Shown: piece by piece, positions 52,498 to 60,817 of the stretch
Layout: each line of letters opens with the position of its first letter
Position numbering within the stretch: the stretch's first letter is position 1
Assembly (NCBI RefSeq): GCF_040371945.1
Contig: NZ_BAABWS010000005.1
Location: forward strand, 1 to 64,000
DNA from: Litorivita sp040371945
GTDB taxonomy: Bacteria; Pseudomonadota; Alphaproteobacteria; Rhodobacterales; Rhodobacteraceae
Length of the DNA stretch: 64,000 bases
Reading direction: 5' to 3'
Notes under the pieces: model-generated
What the model was told of the DNA's origin: nothing
The model's database searches: none
The model's input: the letters and a program-made list of their open reading frames with translations, nothing else
Program-made: the position numbers and the translations under genes

Positions 52498-53436
52498 TCA
52501 AGCGGCCTGGTCGACCTCCCCTGCCCTGCCCGCCTCCGACCGTGCGATCAGGTAGTCGCAGGCGCGCTGCGCGTCAGCGGCGTGCTTGAAGATGGCGCCC
52601 TTGTCCGAGCGCAGAACGCGCAGCCAATTGTAGAGATACGCTGCATTCATCTCGAGCGTATGCGCCGTGAAGCCGAGCGTCTGACCAAGGAACACCGAGG
52701 TCAGCTCGCCGACGATCTCTTCGCGGGCATAGGCCGTGTTGCCGAAGCGCGAGAGACCGTAGTCGCGGTTCAGCCGATGGCGCGCCTTGGTGGCATGGGC
52801 CAGTTCATGGGCCCAGACCCCGTAGAAGTTCCGCGGGTTTTCGAACCGCGAAATGGATGGCATGAACACCTTGTCTACAGGTGGCAAATAGTATGCTTCC
52901 GTCCCTGTGAAGACGGTCGTGATGTCGATGGCATCGAAAAACGCCTGCATGTGCGGGATGGGCTCGGACGGCGGATGCTCGGGCGCGGGCTCCGGATCGG
53001 GGAAGAAGCTGTCGGGTAGGCCATCGATCTGGCAGGCGTTGAACACGCGGTAGGATTTCTGGAAGCGGAACACGCGGGCCTCCTCGGAGCGATCATCCCT
53101 CTCCCCGTGGTCATCCTCGCCGCCGGCGTCTTTCCGGCTCTGGCCGTAATAGACGACTACAGAGGATTTCTCACCCTTGCGCACCTTTGCATCCAACGCA
53201 TTGGCCTGAGGCAGTGTCATCCAGAATGGCGAGCTGTGGCCCGCCATCACGGTGCGCATGGTCAGCAGGAAGTTGTTCACCCCCTGGTAGGGCTCACCGC
53301 CCACGCGCAGGGGGCGTGAGCTGCCGCCTGCGGTCCAGGGCTTGCGCCACGGCAAGACGCCGCGCTCGATGATGCGGATGATTTCGTTTGTGATGACCTC
53401 GGAGGCATCGAATTTGGGCGTGCGGGATCGGGCCAT
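52498..53436 (-). CDS. ardC: ArdC-like antirestriction protein
   Basis: 312 residues from ATG 53436 (AAAGGAGG upstream). N-terminal single-strand-binding domain (ITNEIIRIIERGVLPWRKPW, YQGVNNFLL, GEKSSVVVYYG) and a C-terminal zincin-like protease domain with VWAHELAHATKARHRLNRDYG (HELAH about 210-214) and YAREEIVGELTSVFL. ArdC proteins shield entering plasmid DNA from type I and II restriction. Fits a leading-region role. Confidence 0.92.
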   Translation of the reverse strand: MARSRTPKFDASEVITNEIIRIIERGVLPWRKPWTAGGSSRPLRVGGEPYQGVNNFLLTMRTVMAGHSSPFWMTLPQANALDAKVRKGEKSSVVVYYGQSRKDAGGEDDHGERDDRSEEARVFRFQKSYRVFNACQIDGLPDSFFPDPEPAPEHPPSEPIPHMQAFFDAIDITTVFTGTEAYYLPPVDKVFMPSISRFENPRNFYGVWAHELAHATKARHRLNRDYGLSRFGNTAYAREEIVGELTSVFLGQTLGFTAHTLEMNAAYLYNWLRVLRSDKGAIFKHAADAQRACDYLIARSEAGRAGEVDQAA

Positions 53437-53476
53437 GGCTGGCCTCCTTTCGAGTGTTGGTGAGAGGGAATGGTGA

Positions 53477-53947
53477 TCAGGTTGACTGGCGGGGGCGCGG
53501 ATCGTTGGCGATCCTGGCACCGAGGGCTTCGACCATGTCGATGTAGGTGGTCAGCGAGACGGAGCTGCCAGGACCGCAAGGGTCAGGATCGACCGATCCG
53601 TCCCGCGCCACCCGCGGCAGGTTCGCGATGGCGATGACGTCACTGATGGGTCGGATATCGATGAACGGGGTTCCTCGTGCGACCGCGAGGGCAGCCAAGG
53701 GAAAGCGCTCGATCGGCGCGAAACTCGACACGGTGGTCCAACCGAGATGGAGGAATGTCCCACCGTCTCCGCAGATCACATGCGCATTTGGCAATGACGC
53801 GGCCTGCTTGAGATAGCCGAGATCGCGGAGAATGGCCGTCCGCTCGAGCTGCCGTGCCAGCTCCTTCTCGCCGGTTCGGCGCAGCTCTCTATGTCGCCAC
53901 CGGGAGGCGGCGGTTGCGCGGAGCACGCGCAAGACACCTGTTTGCAT
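53477..53947 (-). CDS. conserved plasmid hypothetical
   Basis: 156 residues from ATG 53947 (MQTGVLRVLRATAASRWRHRELRRTGEKELARQLERTAILRDLGY); an alternative ATG is at 53962. A basic helical N-terminus is followed by a mixed domain (FLHLGWTTVSSFAPIERFPLAALAV, FIDIRPISDVIAIANLPRVARDG). No family name known to me. Upstream at 54035-54059 is a diverged form of the shared leader motif (AAAAGTGAAAGTGTTCTTCG on the minus strand). Confidence 0.6.
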   Translation of the reverse strand: MQTGVLRVLRATAASRWRHRELRRTGEKELARQLERTAILRDLGYLKQAASLPNAHVICGDGGTFLHLGWTTVSSFAPIERFPLAALAVARGTPFIDIRPISDVIAIANLPRVARDGSVDPDPCGPGSSVSLTTYIDMVEALGARIANDPRPRQST

Positions 53948-54348
53948 GGGAATGCCCTTCATCCGGAACGGCAGACCGGAACCCGGCCCGGACCCATCTG
54001 AGGGACCCCAAAGGCCCTCATCCGTCGGTCACAAAACCCGAAGAACACTTTCACTTTTCACCAGCCAACTGGTCCGGGGTAATGGCCGAGGGTCCAACAC
54101 CACCGCGGACCCCAGTGACTGCATGCAGTAAGTGGCGGTTCCGATCCAAGATCGGCAAGCTATATCGGTAACTCCGGTCCGACTGCTGCAGTCTTTCTCA
54201 TATTATCAATAACTTATCTGACGTTCTCGATCGGCAAATGCGCTCCAACGGCGACTTCTCAAGCCCAAAAATCAGGATTTGCTTCGTTCAGAGCAATGCA
54301 GCGTTACGGATTAGCATGGGAAAAGAAGTCACATTACCTCCTGACAGC

Positions 54349-54377
54349 TTGAATTTCGGCAATATTGCCGCTATATA
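54349..54377 (+). promoter_or_regulatory. Xre-RES promoter with palindromic operator
   Basis: TTGAAT (54349-54354) and TATATA (54372-54377) are 17 bases apart, a good sigma70 spacing. The spacer contains the perfect 14-bp palindrome CGGCAATATTGCCG (54357-54370), well placed for repression by the antitoxin. Confidence 0.75.
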
Positions 54378-54406
54378 CCGTCAGTATCACTGTAGGAGCA
54401 TAGATC

Positions 54407-54757
54407 ATGCACATCACGAACTTTGCTGAAGCCGGGCAATTCGAACCGCGCAAGATCGCCGCGGTACTACGCACATCAGCAGAAGAGATCGCATTGACCG
54501 TCGGCTTGGGCAAGGACGCGCTGCAGAGGCGAGCCCGCATCGGTTCGGACAAAACGCAGCGTCGCCTGCGCGAATTGGTAGAGGTGCTGAACAAAGTCGA
54601 ACGCCGCTTCGGCTCGGAATTGATGGCCTATGCATGGTACCGGTCAGAGCCCCTGCCCGGCTTTGATGGCCGAACAGCCATGCAGCTGGTTCAGGAAGGC
54701 AAAGCTCAGCAAGTTCTGGAATACATCGATGCGGTCGATGCGGGCGTCTTTGCCTGA
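54407..54757 (+). CDS. Xre/MbcA/ParS-type antitoxin
   Basis: 116 residues. HTH-like N-terminal part (ALTVGLGKDALQRRARIG) and the antitoxin tail typical of RES partners (LVEVLNKVERRFGSELMAYAWYRSEPLPGFDGRTAMQLVQEGKAQQVLEYIDAVDAGVFA). TAGGAG upstream. Overlaps the RES gene by one base. It should neutralise the toxin and repress the promoter at 54349. Confidence 0.9.
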   Translation: MHITNFAEAGQFEPRKIAAVLRTSAEEIALTVGLGKDALQRRARIGSDKTQRRLRELVEVLNKVERRFGSELMAYAWYRSEPLPGFDGRTAMQLVQEGKAQQVLEYIDAVDAGVFA

Positions 54758-55269
54758 TGCCCCTGAAAGATGGACGCTACGCAGGGCCACTCTATCGCGC
54801 CCTGAACCCGGTCTATGCGCGTGAACCTCTGTCCGGACGAGGCGCCGAACTCTATGGAGGGCGCTTTAATGCCAAGGGCACCCCTGCCCTCTACACCTCG
54901 CTGGATCCCGCGACCGCTCTTAGAGAAGCCAACCAGGTCGGCAGTCTGCAACCCACGATCCTGGTGTCCTACAATGCTGACCTTGGGCCTATTTTCGATA
55001 CCCGCGATCAGGACGGACTTGACCGGTATAACGCGACCGAGGCGATGCTTGTCGATCCTGCATGGCGCATGAAGATGCTCGATGGCCAACCTGTGCCGAC
55101 ACAGGATTTAGCACGCGCCCTCATAGCGGATCGGTTTGCGGGGCTTCTGATCCAGAGTTTTGCGAAGGGCGCGTCATCATCGGACTTGAACATCGTTTTG
55201 TGGGTCTGGACTGACAATACCGGTTCTTTGGAAGTGGTGGATGATGAAGAGCGGCTGTCACGCATGTGA
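54757..55269 (+). CDS. RES-domain toxin
   Basis: 170 residues. The family residues are visible: Arg in LYRALNP, GRGAELYGGRFNAKGTPALYTSLDPATALREAN (Tyr and Glu of the site) and LLIQSFAKGASSSDLNIVLW (Ser region). RES toxins degrade NAD+. Together with the Xre gene it stabilises the plasmid next to the replication operon. Confidence 0.92.
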   Translation: MPLKDGRYAGPLYRALNPVYAREPLSGRGAELYGGRFNAKGTPALYTSLDPATALREANQVGSLQPTILVSYNADLGPIFDTRDQDGLDRYNATEAMLVDPAWRMKMLDGQPVPTQDLARALIADRFAGLLIQSFAKGASSSDLNIVLWVWTDNTGSLEVVDDEERLSRM

Positions 55270-55293
55270 GTTGTGAGACTTGGTGCCTGATCT

Positions 55294-55309
55294 GTCCACC
55301 GCGGTGGAC
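55294..55309. promoter_or_regulatory. parS-like centromere site 1
   Basis: GTCCACCGCGGTGGAC is a perfect 16-bp palindrome (18 with flanking T and A). It agrees closely with the 16-bp parS type known for repABC plasmids (GT at the ends, central C.GC.G). An identical copy lies at 55426, and repB encodes the ParB that should bind both. Confidence 0.7.
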
Positions 55310-55425
55310 ATCAGCGGGTCGGAGGAACACGGATTGACCGTGCGTTATCGCCCTAGTGTAATTGGCTCGGTCGCTTCGATGCACGTGGAGAGACCGCGCG
55401 TCATTGGGCTAGTTGCCGGTCAGAC

Positions 55426-55441
55426 GTCCACCGCGGTGGAC
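55426..55441. promoter_or_regulatory. parS-like centromere site 2
   Basis: Second exact copy of GTCCACCGCGGTGGAC, touching the repC stop codon. A weaker relative (GTCCACCGAATCGGTGAC) lies in the repB-repC gap near 56580. Confidence 0.7.
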
Positions 55442-55442
55442 A

Positions 55443-56498
55443 CTAGGCGGATTGCATAGCAGTTTTAGACAGACGCTTGATCAAAGCCACTGGATCAAAT
55501 TGGTCTTGACGTTGGCCCAAGGTGATACTGTGAAAATACGCTCCAAAGTCCCGGATGCGTTTTCCAAGTTCTAGCATGATGAAAATCGCGCATGACGCTT
55601 TCTGAGCTCCTACTGCATCCTTGGCTTTCTCGAATGTTTCTGGGTGAATGCCCATCATGGGTGCAAGTGTTCGAGCATGGTTTTCAATGTCCAACCAGTC
55701 TCTAAGTCTCTCTGTGGAGAACGATGTCGCTTGATTACAGACTGAGGTTAGCAAGTCTGGTTTCAGAGCTTCATTGCCTATGTTGCTATCTAAATCTTTT
55801 TTTTCTTCTTCAGACTTAGATTGGTGCCGGACAGTTTGTCCGTCATTGGCGGGCAATTCCATAGTTTCTGGTGAGTCATCTGGGGCATACAAACTCTGGC
55901 ATTCGCTGTCCGTGTTGGCGAGCAGCGCGCGGTATTCGGACAGGCTCAGCTTCCTGCGTAGAGCTCTCCGTGCGTGGTTGATGAATGTGTTGCTTGGATC
56001 ATGCTCTTCCAAATGGGCGAGCTTTGTAAGGATCTGTTTGCGGACAAATATCCGATCCCGCCGGTTGTTTTCCATCTCATGTGCGATGGCGATAAGCTCG
56101 TTCGCACGTTGGAGGAGGGGGGCTAGAGACAGTCCATAGCTGATGCATTGACCGCCGGATGAGCGAACGCGGTAGCGCTTTCGGTTCGAGCTGTCATTGC
56201 GCTTGATGAAACCGAGTTCAACGAAACGGTTTATGTGTCTGCGGAGGGTCCGTTCGTCGATTCCGCCGACGCGCTGGCAAATCGAGTTGTTGGACGCGAA
56301 AACCGTTTCGCCGTGGCCTGGTTTCAAGAAACTGAGCATTGCTTGAAGTGTTTGGATATGGCCAGGACGCAGACCGAACACGCTGCGGGCATCTCTCAGC
56401 GCCCTGAAGATGGTCCAAATGTCGGTTTCAGCCGCAGAAATTGAGCCGCGTGATGCATCAGCACCAGCGGATCTGATCGATAGTTTTGTAAATGCCAT
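55443..56498 (-). CDS. repC: RepC replication initiator
   Basis: 351 residues from ATG 56498. Pattern of RepC in repABC replicons: FGLRPGHIQTLQAMLSFLKPG, FASNNSICQRVGGIDERTLRRHINRFVELGFIKRNDSSNRKRYRVRSSGG, YGLSLAPLLQRANEL. The N-terminal winged HTH binds the origin, which in this plasmid class lies inside the gene. The open frame extends to 56585 but that part belongs to the control region. Confidence 0.92.
   Translation of the reverse strand: MAFTKLSIRSAGADASRGSISAAETDIWTIFRALRDARSVFGLRPGHIQTLQAMLSFLKPGHGETVFASNNSICQRVGGIDERTLRRHINRFVELGFIKRNDSSNRKRYRVRSSGGQCISYGLSLAPLLQRANELIAIAHEMENNRRDRIFVRKQILTKLAHLEEHDPSNTFINHARRALRRKLSLSEYRALLANTDSECQSLYAPDDSPETMELPANDGQTVRHQSKSEEEKKDLDSNIGNEALKPDLLTSVCNQATSFSTERLRDWLDIENHARTLAPMMGIHPETFEKAKDAVGAQKASCAIFIMLELGKRIRDFGAYFHSITLGQRQDQFDPVALIKRLSKTAMQSA
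55780..55830. other. A+T-rich stretch inside repC, candidate oriV
   Basis: A run around 55785-55825 is markedly A+T-rich (eight or more T in a row, TCTAAATC and CTTAGATT arms) within a GC-richer gene. In repABC plasmids the origin maps to such a stretch in mid-repC. Inferred from position and composition only. Confidence 0.4.
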
Positions 56499-56738
56499 GG
56501 CTTGTTCACGACGACCGTTCGGCCCACAACTTCCCAGTCTCTTCCCGAGATTTCGCTCAGAAAAAGGCAATAAAAATCCGTCCACCGAATCGGTGACTCT
56601 TGACCGGTTTGCTGGAGGTTGCTACATCATGAGTGCTAATCGAATGATGAGGGCTCTCCAGGGGAAACTTTGGGGGGCTCTTTTCTTTCTGGTCTTCGCT
56701 TTTCTCCTCTGCTCGCGTTACTCTGTGTGGCTCGGGGC
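56499..56738 (+). ncRNA. repB-repC gap, expected antisense RNA (incA) locus
   Basis: The 240-base gap between repB and repC is where repABC plasmids encode the counter-transcribed RNA that limits RepC. On the repC mRNA strand a short hairpin CACCGATTCGGTG followed by GGATTTTT lies 86 bases upstream of the repC start, the kind of attenuator the antisense RNA controls. The exact RNA ends cannot be read, and I found no strong terminator for it on the plus strand. Confidence 0.35.
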
Positions 56739-57707
56739 TTAGGACCCAGAGCCGCTCTCATTCCGCCACTGTTCGAAGAGCTGCAAAAGCGTTGCCTCCG
56801 CGCGCTCTTCGATCCATTGGCCGAATTCTGGGTGGTCCTTTTTGGCGATCTTGATGGCGATCGTTTTCTGATCGACTGTCAGCGTTCCCACAGAGCTACC
56901 GTCCGCATCTTTGACGACGGACGTTAGGCTGCCGTTGGCTTGTTTCTTGTCGCTACGCGCCTTGTTCGAGCAAGCTGAGTAGACTGCCTGAAACTTTTCC
57001 GCGCTTGGAGTGTCGTCGGGCAGGGCGGTAATCACCTCTTTGGCCGTGTTCACCAGATCTATCTTTTTTGAGAAAGCAGCCAGGTCACCCCATTGCCGTC
57101 GTCCGATGCCATGTGCCGGCCCTATCTGCTGTACAAGCCCTTCTGGCAGTTGCTCTATGACGACGCGATGATTGGACACGCCCTGCCGTGTCAAGCCGAG
57201 AGCATCCTGGATGACGTTTGGCTTGTAACCTGATTCCTGCATCTCTTTGATAAAAAGAGATTTCTCAATGAAAGACGGGTCTAGTCGGAGGTTGTTCTCT
57301 TGGCCCTGTGCGATCAGAGATGCGTCGTCATCCAAGGTCCGAACGATCGCCTTGACCGTTCCGCCGACCATGCGGATCGCTGCAAGCCTGCGTCGTCCGT
57401 AGATGATGCGGTATCTGTCCGGTTGCGCTGATGGTCGGACCATAATCGGCACTTGTTGCCCATGCTTGCGAATGCTTTCGGCCAACTCATCAATACTGGA
57501 ATCCTCCAGAACCAACCGATCGCGCAGACCATCCATGTCAATCTGATCGGGCTCGAGGTCCCGAATGGAATTCGCGGTGATTTCGCGCAAAGAGTCGCGC
57601 AAGCCGCCAACAGATCCTGGCAGTTTTGCCGCTTTTGGCGGGGTAGGGGAGGGGGCTGCGCTCTCCTTCTCGTCCTTTGGAGGCTGATTGAAGATATTTC
57701 GGGCCAT
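56739..57707 (-). CDS. repB: RepB (ParB-type) partition protein
   Basis: 322 residues from ATG 57707, overlapping the repA stop by one base (ATG 57722 is the alternative). ParB fold: DRLVLEDSSIDELAESIRKHGQQVPIMVRPS, YRIIYGRRRLAAIR, IAQGQENNLRLDPSFIEKSLFIKEM, then HTH VIQDALGLTRQGVSNHRVVIEQLP. Binds the parS-like palindromes and works with RepA. Confidence 0.93.
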   Translation of the reverse strand: MARNIFNQPPKDEKESAAPSPTPPKAAKLPGSVGGLRDSLREITANSIRDLEPDQIDMDGLRDRLVLEDSSIDELAESIRKHGQQVPIMVRPSAQPDRYRIIYGRRRLAAIRMVGGTVKAIVRTLDDDASLIAQGQENNLRLDPSFIEKSLFIKEMQESGYKPNVIQDALGLTRQGVSNHRVVIEQLPEGLVQQIGPAHGIGRRQWGDLAAFSKKIDLVNTAKEVITALPDDTPSAEKFQAVYSACSNKARSDKKQANGSLTSVVKDADGSSVGTLTVDQKTIAIKIAKKDHPEFGQWIEERAEATLLQLFEQWRNESGSGS

Positions 57708-58906
57708 CAGCGACGCCCCCATGCCATTTGAATTGTTTGTTCCAACTCATCGCCAACGCCGTTCACGCTGGTCAGAGCGCGATCAATCGTTTTCCTGATG
57801 AACTGGCTCGGATCAACTTCGTAGACGGTTTGCTGGGTCATACCGGCGTCCGAGATTGCTGTAGACTTCAGCATTGGCTCAGTCATGACCTGTCCGGCCA
57901 AGATCGATCTCAGGTAGCCCGCCATCTGGGTCTGAGGCCCGTCCGACGGCTCGTATCTCGTGATCAAGAACTTTACGAAGTCCCATGTAACGCGCTTGCC
58001 AATGGCTTCTTCGACAGCCTTTACCGTTTCCGAAGCAAGTTTCAGGAACTGGCTCATTGAAGCAATGTCGAGCATGCCTGGCACGACCGTTACCAGGAGT
58101 CCCGTCGAGGCTGCCAACGCCGTTAGGGTCAGAAAGCCAAGTTGAGGCGGGCAGTCGATCAGCACGATGTCGTAACTCGCCTCAACTTCCTCGAGCGCCA
58201 AGGCGAGGCGCTCCGCAAATATGGGCTGCACCCGACGGGCGAGGGCGTTTGCCGTCTCAGTTTCGTATTCCGAGAGCATTAGGCCCGCCGGAACCATATC
58301 GAGCTTGTGGAAGTAGGTCGTTTGGATGACGTCGGAGAGTAGAACTTGCTCCTCATATCTCAGAGCATCATAGATTGTGCCGCCTTCAGCGAACTCGAGC
58401 TCAGGCCGAAAACCGAAAAAAGTGGTCAGACTTGCCTGTGGATCGAGATCCAAAACCAATACTCGGTAGCCTCGCAAGGCATACCGTTGTGCAAGATGTA
58501 TCGTCGCTGTCGTTTTTGACGATCCGCCTTTGAAATTGACGACAGATATCACCTGGAGACGATCGCCCTCACGTCGACCAGGGCGGTAGTTTTCTGCGTT
58601 CTTTCCAGTGCGCCCCAGAATATCGCGCAACTCATCAATCTCTTGGGCTGTGTAGAACCGGTGTCCGCGGTTGTCTGTATGCACTTCAGGGAAGCTGCCG
58701 TCCTTGTGCCGGTTGCGTAGGTTAGATGTGCTCACGCGTAAGAGGCTGGCGACCTCGGTAGAACTGAAACGGCGCAGGGACTTTCGTTCTTCGGGCTCGA
58801 AAGCGATCTTCATCTGGCGATCCAAAGACTCAGCCAGATTGTCGGCAAATGCTCCGATGTCGGAAGACCCTATGCCTTGCGCGTATCCAACGTTACGATC
58901 ATCCAT
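57707..58906 (-). CDS. repA: RepA (ParA-type) partition ATPase
   Basis: 399 residues. N-terminal HTH (SSTEVASLLRVSTSNLRNRHKDGSFP, MerR-like) and ParA ATPase with VVNFKGGSSKTTATIHLA (deviant Walker A), VLVLDLDPQASLTTFFG (Walker A') and YDIVLIDCPPQLGFLTL (Walker B). Segregates the plasmid and represses the repABC promoter. Length and layout are normal for repABC RepA. Confidence 0.95.
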   Translation of the reverse strand: MDDRNVGYAQGIGSSDIGAFADNLAESLDRQMKIAFEPEERKSLRRFSSTEVASLLRVSTSNLRNRHKDGSFPEVHTDNRGHRFYTAQEIDELRDILGRTGKNAENYRPGRREGDRLQVISVVNFKGGSSKTTATIHLAQRYALRGYRVLVLDLDPQASLTTFFGFRPELEFAEGGTIYDALRYEEQVLLSDVIQTTYFHKLDMVPAGLMLSEYETETANALARRVQPIFAERLALALEEVEASYDIVLIDCPPQLGFLTLTALAASTGLLVTVVPGMLDIASMSQFLKLASETVKAVEEAIGKRVTWDFVKFLITRYEPSDGPQTQMAGYLRSILAGQVMTEPMLKSTAISDAGMTQQTVYEVDPSQFIRKTIDRALTSVNGVGDELEQTIQMAWGRR

Positions 58907-59248
58907 ATCCTGCCGCCCACTCTCGGCCTCTGTTGAGGCTCTTGGTCATTCTGACGGTGTACAGCGTATCTGACGCGTTTTGCCGTCAGGATGGGAATGC
59001 CACGATCCGGTGAGTCCGGCAAGAAGAATCTAGATGTAGTGTGAAAGTTATCCACAGCACCAATACGTTCAGTCGCTTCAGGATAGTCGCAAACGTTTGA
59101 TTTTATTGCATTAAGTCGACACGATCGCGCTTCCAACTACCAATCCGAATTGTTTGGATGATTTCAGCTAAACCCATGCAACCAGTGGCACAATTGACCT
59201 TTTGACGGCGTCTGGAGCGATAGATTCAGTTGGATGAGTCCCTGCTAG
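58907..59248. promoter_or_regulatory. repA upstream region with inverted repeats
   Basis: 342 bases between repA and the recombinase. CTGACGG at 58951 and CCGTCAG at 58983 form 7-base inverted arms, with CTGACG repeated at 58970; these may be RepA/RepB operator sites. A perfect DnaA box lies at 59048. No gene is supported. Confidence 0.45.
59048..59056 (+). promoter_or_regulatory. DnaA box
   Basis: TTATCCACA matches the strict DnaA box consensus TTATNCACA. It lies in the A+T-richer repA upstream region. It may help couple plasmid replication to the host initiator, though a single nine-base match can occur by chance. Confidence 0.45.
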
Positions 59249-60157
59249 TTACAGTCGGGAGTGAGCCGATTCTGATGAAATTAGACCAAGTCGTTCCGCC
59301 CGTTCCAACAGCATCCTGACGGAGGACGGTTGCCAGCTGGTGCGGCCTCGAGGGGTGCGCTCACGCATGGATTCCAACCGGTCGCAGATCGCTTGTAGCG
59401 TGATATCCGGGTCCGACCCTTTGATGGCCGCCACGATGGCCGGCAGGCGGTCATCGGTCTCGCGCCGTCCGGCGCGGCCAAGCACTGCATCGGGCAGGAA
59501 CCCGTCGCGCACATAGGCCTTCACGGCACGGAGCAGTCGGCTTTGTGTCCAATGGCGATCTGGGGGCAGGGGGCCATTGATGATCCGCAGGACGTCCTCC
59601 CAAGCCATATCGGGGCGCAAACGGCGCACATGGGGCGCCCAATCCTGCGCAATTTCGTTCAAGCGCTCCATGTAGCCGTCCTGTCGCGCCAGCCGCACCT
59701 TGCGCAGCGCAGCGGGATCCTTGGCGCGCAGCCCAGGATTGCCACCAACGCGGCCCTTGGCGCGCGCAGAGGCAAGCCCGGCCTTTGTGCGCTCACGTAT
59801 TAGCGCGCGCTCGAACTCGGCCGCGGCGCCCAGAACTTGCAGCGTGAATTTGCCCTGCGGGGAAGCGGTGTCGATGGGGTCCTGCAGGGAGCGGAAGAAG
59901 GCACCCTTGGCCTCCAGACGCTCGATCACTTCGAGAAGATGCGACAAGGACCGCGCAAGCCGGTCGATTCGCACGACGACCAGCGTGTCGCCCTTGCCAA
60001 TCCGCTCCAGCACGCGGGCAAGCACAGGCCGCGCACGATTTCCACCTGAGGCGTGCTCTTCGAAAATCTCGGAACATCCCGCAGATTGAAGGGCCTCTGA
60101 CTGGGGCAGGGGGGTCTGATCCTCTGTGGATACGCGTGCATAGCCTATCAAGGGCAT
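59249..60157 (-). CDS. serine recombinase (resolvase/invertase type)
   Basis: 302 residues. Catalytic Ser10 in IGYARVSTEDQ, conserved VVRIDRLARSLSHLLEVIERLEAKGAFFRSL and FERALIRERTKAGLASARAKGR. Unlike the usual 190-residue resolvase it has a further 130 residues containing RLPAIVAAIKGSDPDITLQAICDRLESM and a C-terminal HTH-like end. Near the replicon it could resolve plasmid multimers; it may also be part of a transposon. Confidence 0.9.
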   Translation of the reverse strand: MPLIGYARVSTEDQTPLPQSEALQSAGCSEIFEEHASGGNRARPVLARVLERIGKGDTLVVVRIDRLARSLSHLLEVIERLEAKGAFFRSLQDPIDTASPQGKFTLQVLGAAAEFERALIRERTKAGLASARAKGRVGGNPGLRAKDPAALRKVRLARQDGYMERLNEIAQDWAPHVRRLRPDMAWEDVLRIINGPLPPDRHWTQSRLLRAVKAYVRDGFLPDAVLGRAGRRETDDRLPAIVAAIKGSDPDITLQAICDRLESMRERTPRGRTSWQPSSVRMLLERAERLGLISSESAHSRL

Positions 60158-60216
60158 GAAATCGGGCCGTTTGCAATTTCAGGTATTGCTACTAAACGAC
60201 CCAATGAATCCGCTTC

Positions 60217-60741
60217 TCAGTTGTTAGATCGTTCTCCTTTTGCCAACATCAGATGATGTTCTTGATGATGTGCCCCGATCGTCATCACTCCGAAGAAGCC
60301 CAGACCCTGGATTTGTGCAGCGTCACCATCGACCATCATAGCCACGCCGTCTTCAAGTTCTTCGGTTGAGACATCCCAACCCGTCTCCGCAGCGAGGAAA
60401 GGTGCGTGGGCCGGCACCATGGCGCGGATCGCCCCAAGAACATGCTGAGTTCCCCGTATCTCGAATCTGGCTCCTTCGGGGCGTTCGATGACGTCGACCT
60501 TGGACTCCGTGGTCAGCAAGTCCATGTCGACGAGATGTCGACGGAGAGCGGCGATATCGACCGCGCTCCAGTCGGTTTCGGGGTCGTCTCTGAGGATCGT
60601 CACGATTTCGGTCAGGGCAGCGAAGCCGGATTGGCCGGACTCCTGTGGGTCCGCCATCGTGTGGTCGTTTCCTGAGTGGCTGTGTTGAGCAAACGCAGGG
60701 GCTGCAACCAGAAGGGAGAATACCAAAATGGGGAAACGCAT
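60217..60741 (-). CDS. exported histidine-rich protein
   Basis: 174 residues from ATG 60741. Signal peptide (FPILVFSLLVAAPAFAQ), then HSHSGNDH, a middle domain (TEIVTILRDDPETDWSAVDIAALRRHLVDMDLLTT), and AHHQEHHLM near the end. The His clusters suggest metal handling in the periplasm, consistent with the metal genes nearby. Divergent from the Crp/Fnr gene, with which it shares the operator at 60800. Confidence 0.7.
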   Translation of the reverse strand: MRFPILVFSLLVAAPAFAQHSHSGNDHTMADPQESGQSGFAALTEIVTILRDDPETDWSAVDIAALRRHLVDMDLLTTESKVDVIERPEGARFEIRGTQHVLGAIRAMVPAHAPFLAAETGWDVSTEELEDGVAMMVDGDAAQIQGLGFFGVMTIGAHHQEHHLMLAKGERSNN

Positions 60742-60799
60742 GTGTTGATCCTTCGCGAAGATGATTTCGGCAAGCTCTAGCAAGAGCACGGATCTCTGA

Positions 60800-60817
60800 A
60801 TATGATTTCAATCATAT
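60800..60817. promoter_or_regulatory. FNR/CRP-type operator overlapping the regulator start
   Basis: ATATGATT-TC-AATCATAT has perfect 8-base arms; the core TGAT-N4-ATCA is the half-site arrangement of FNR-class regulators. It covers the first two bases of the ATG at 60816, so the encoded regulator likely represses itself and may act on the divergent gene. Confidence 0.6.

Noticed and set aside
56410..56742. 110-residue open frame between repB and repC on the plus strand
   Set aside because: It overlaps the repC start and control region; the apparent hydrophobic end is a by-product of T-rich DNA.
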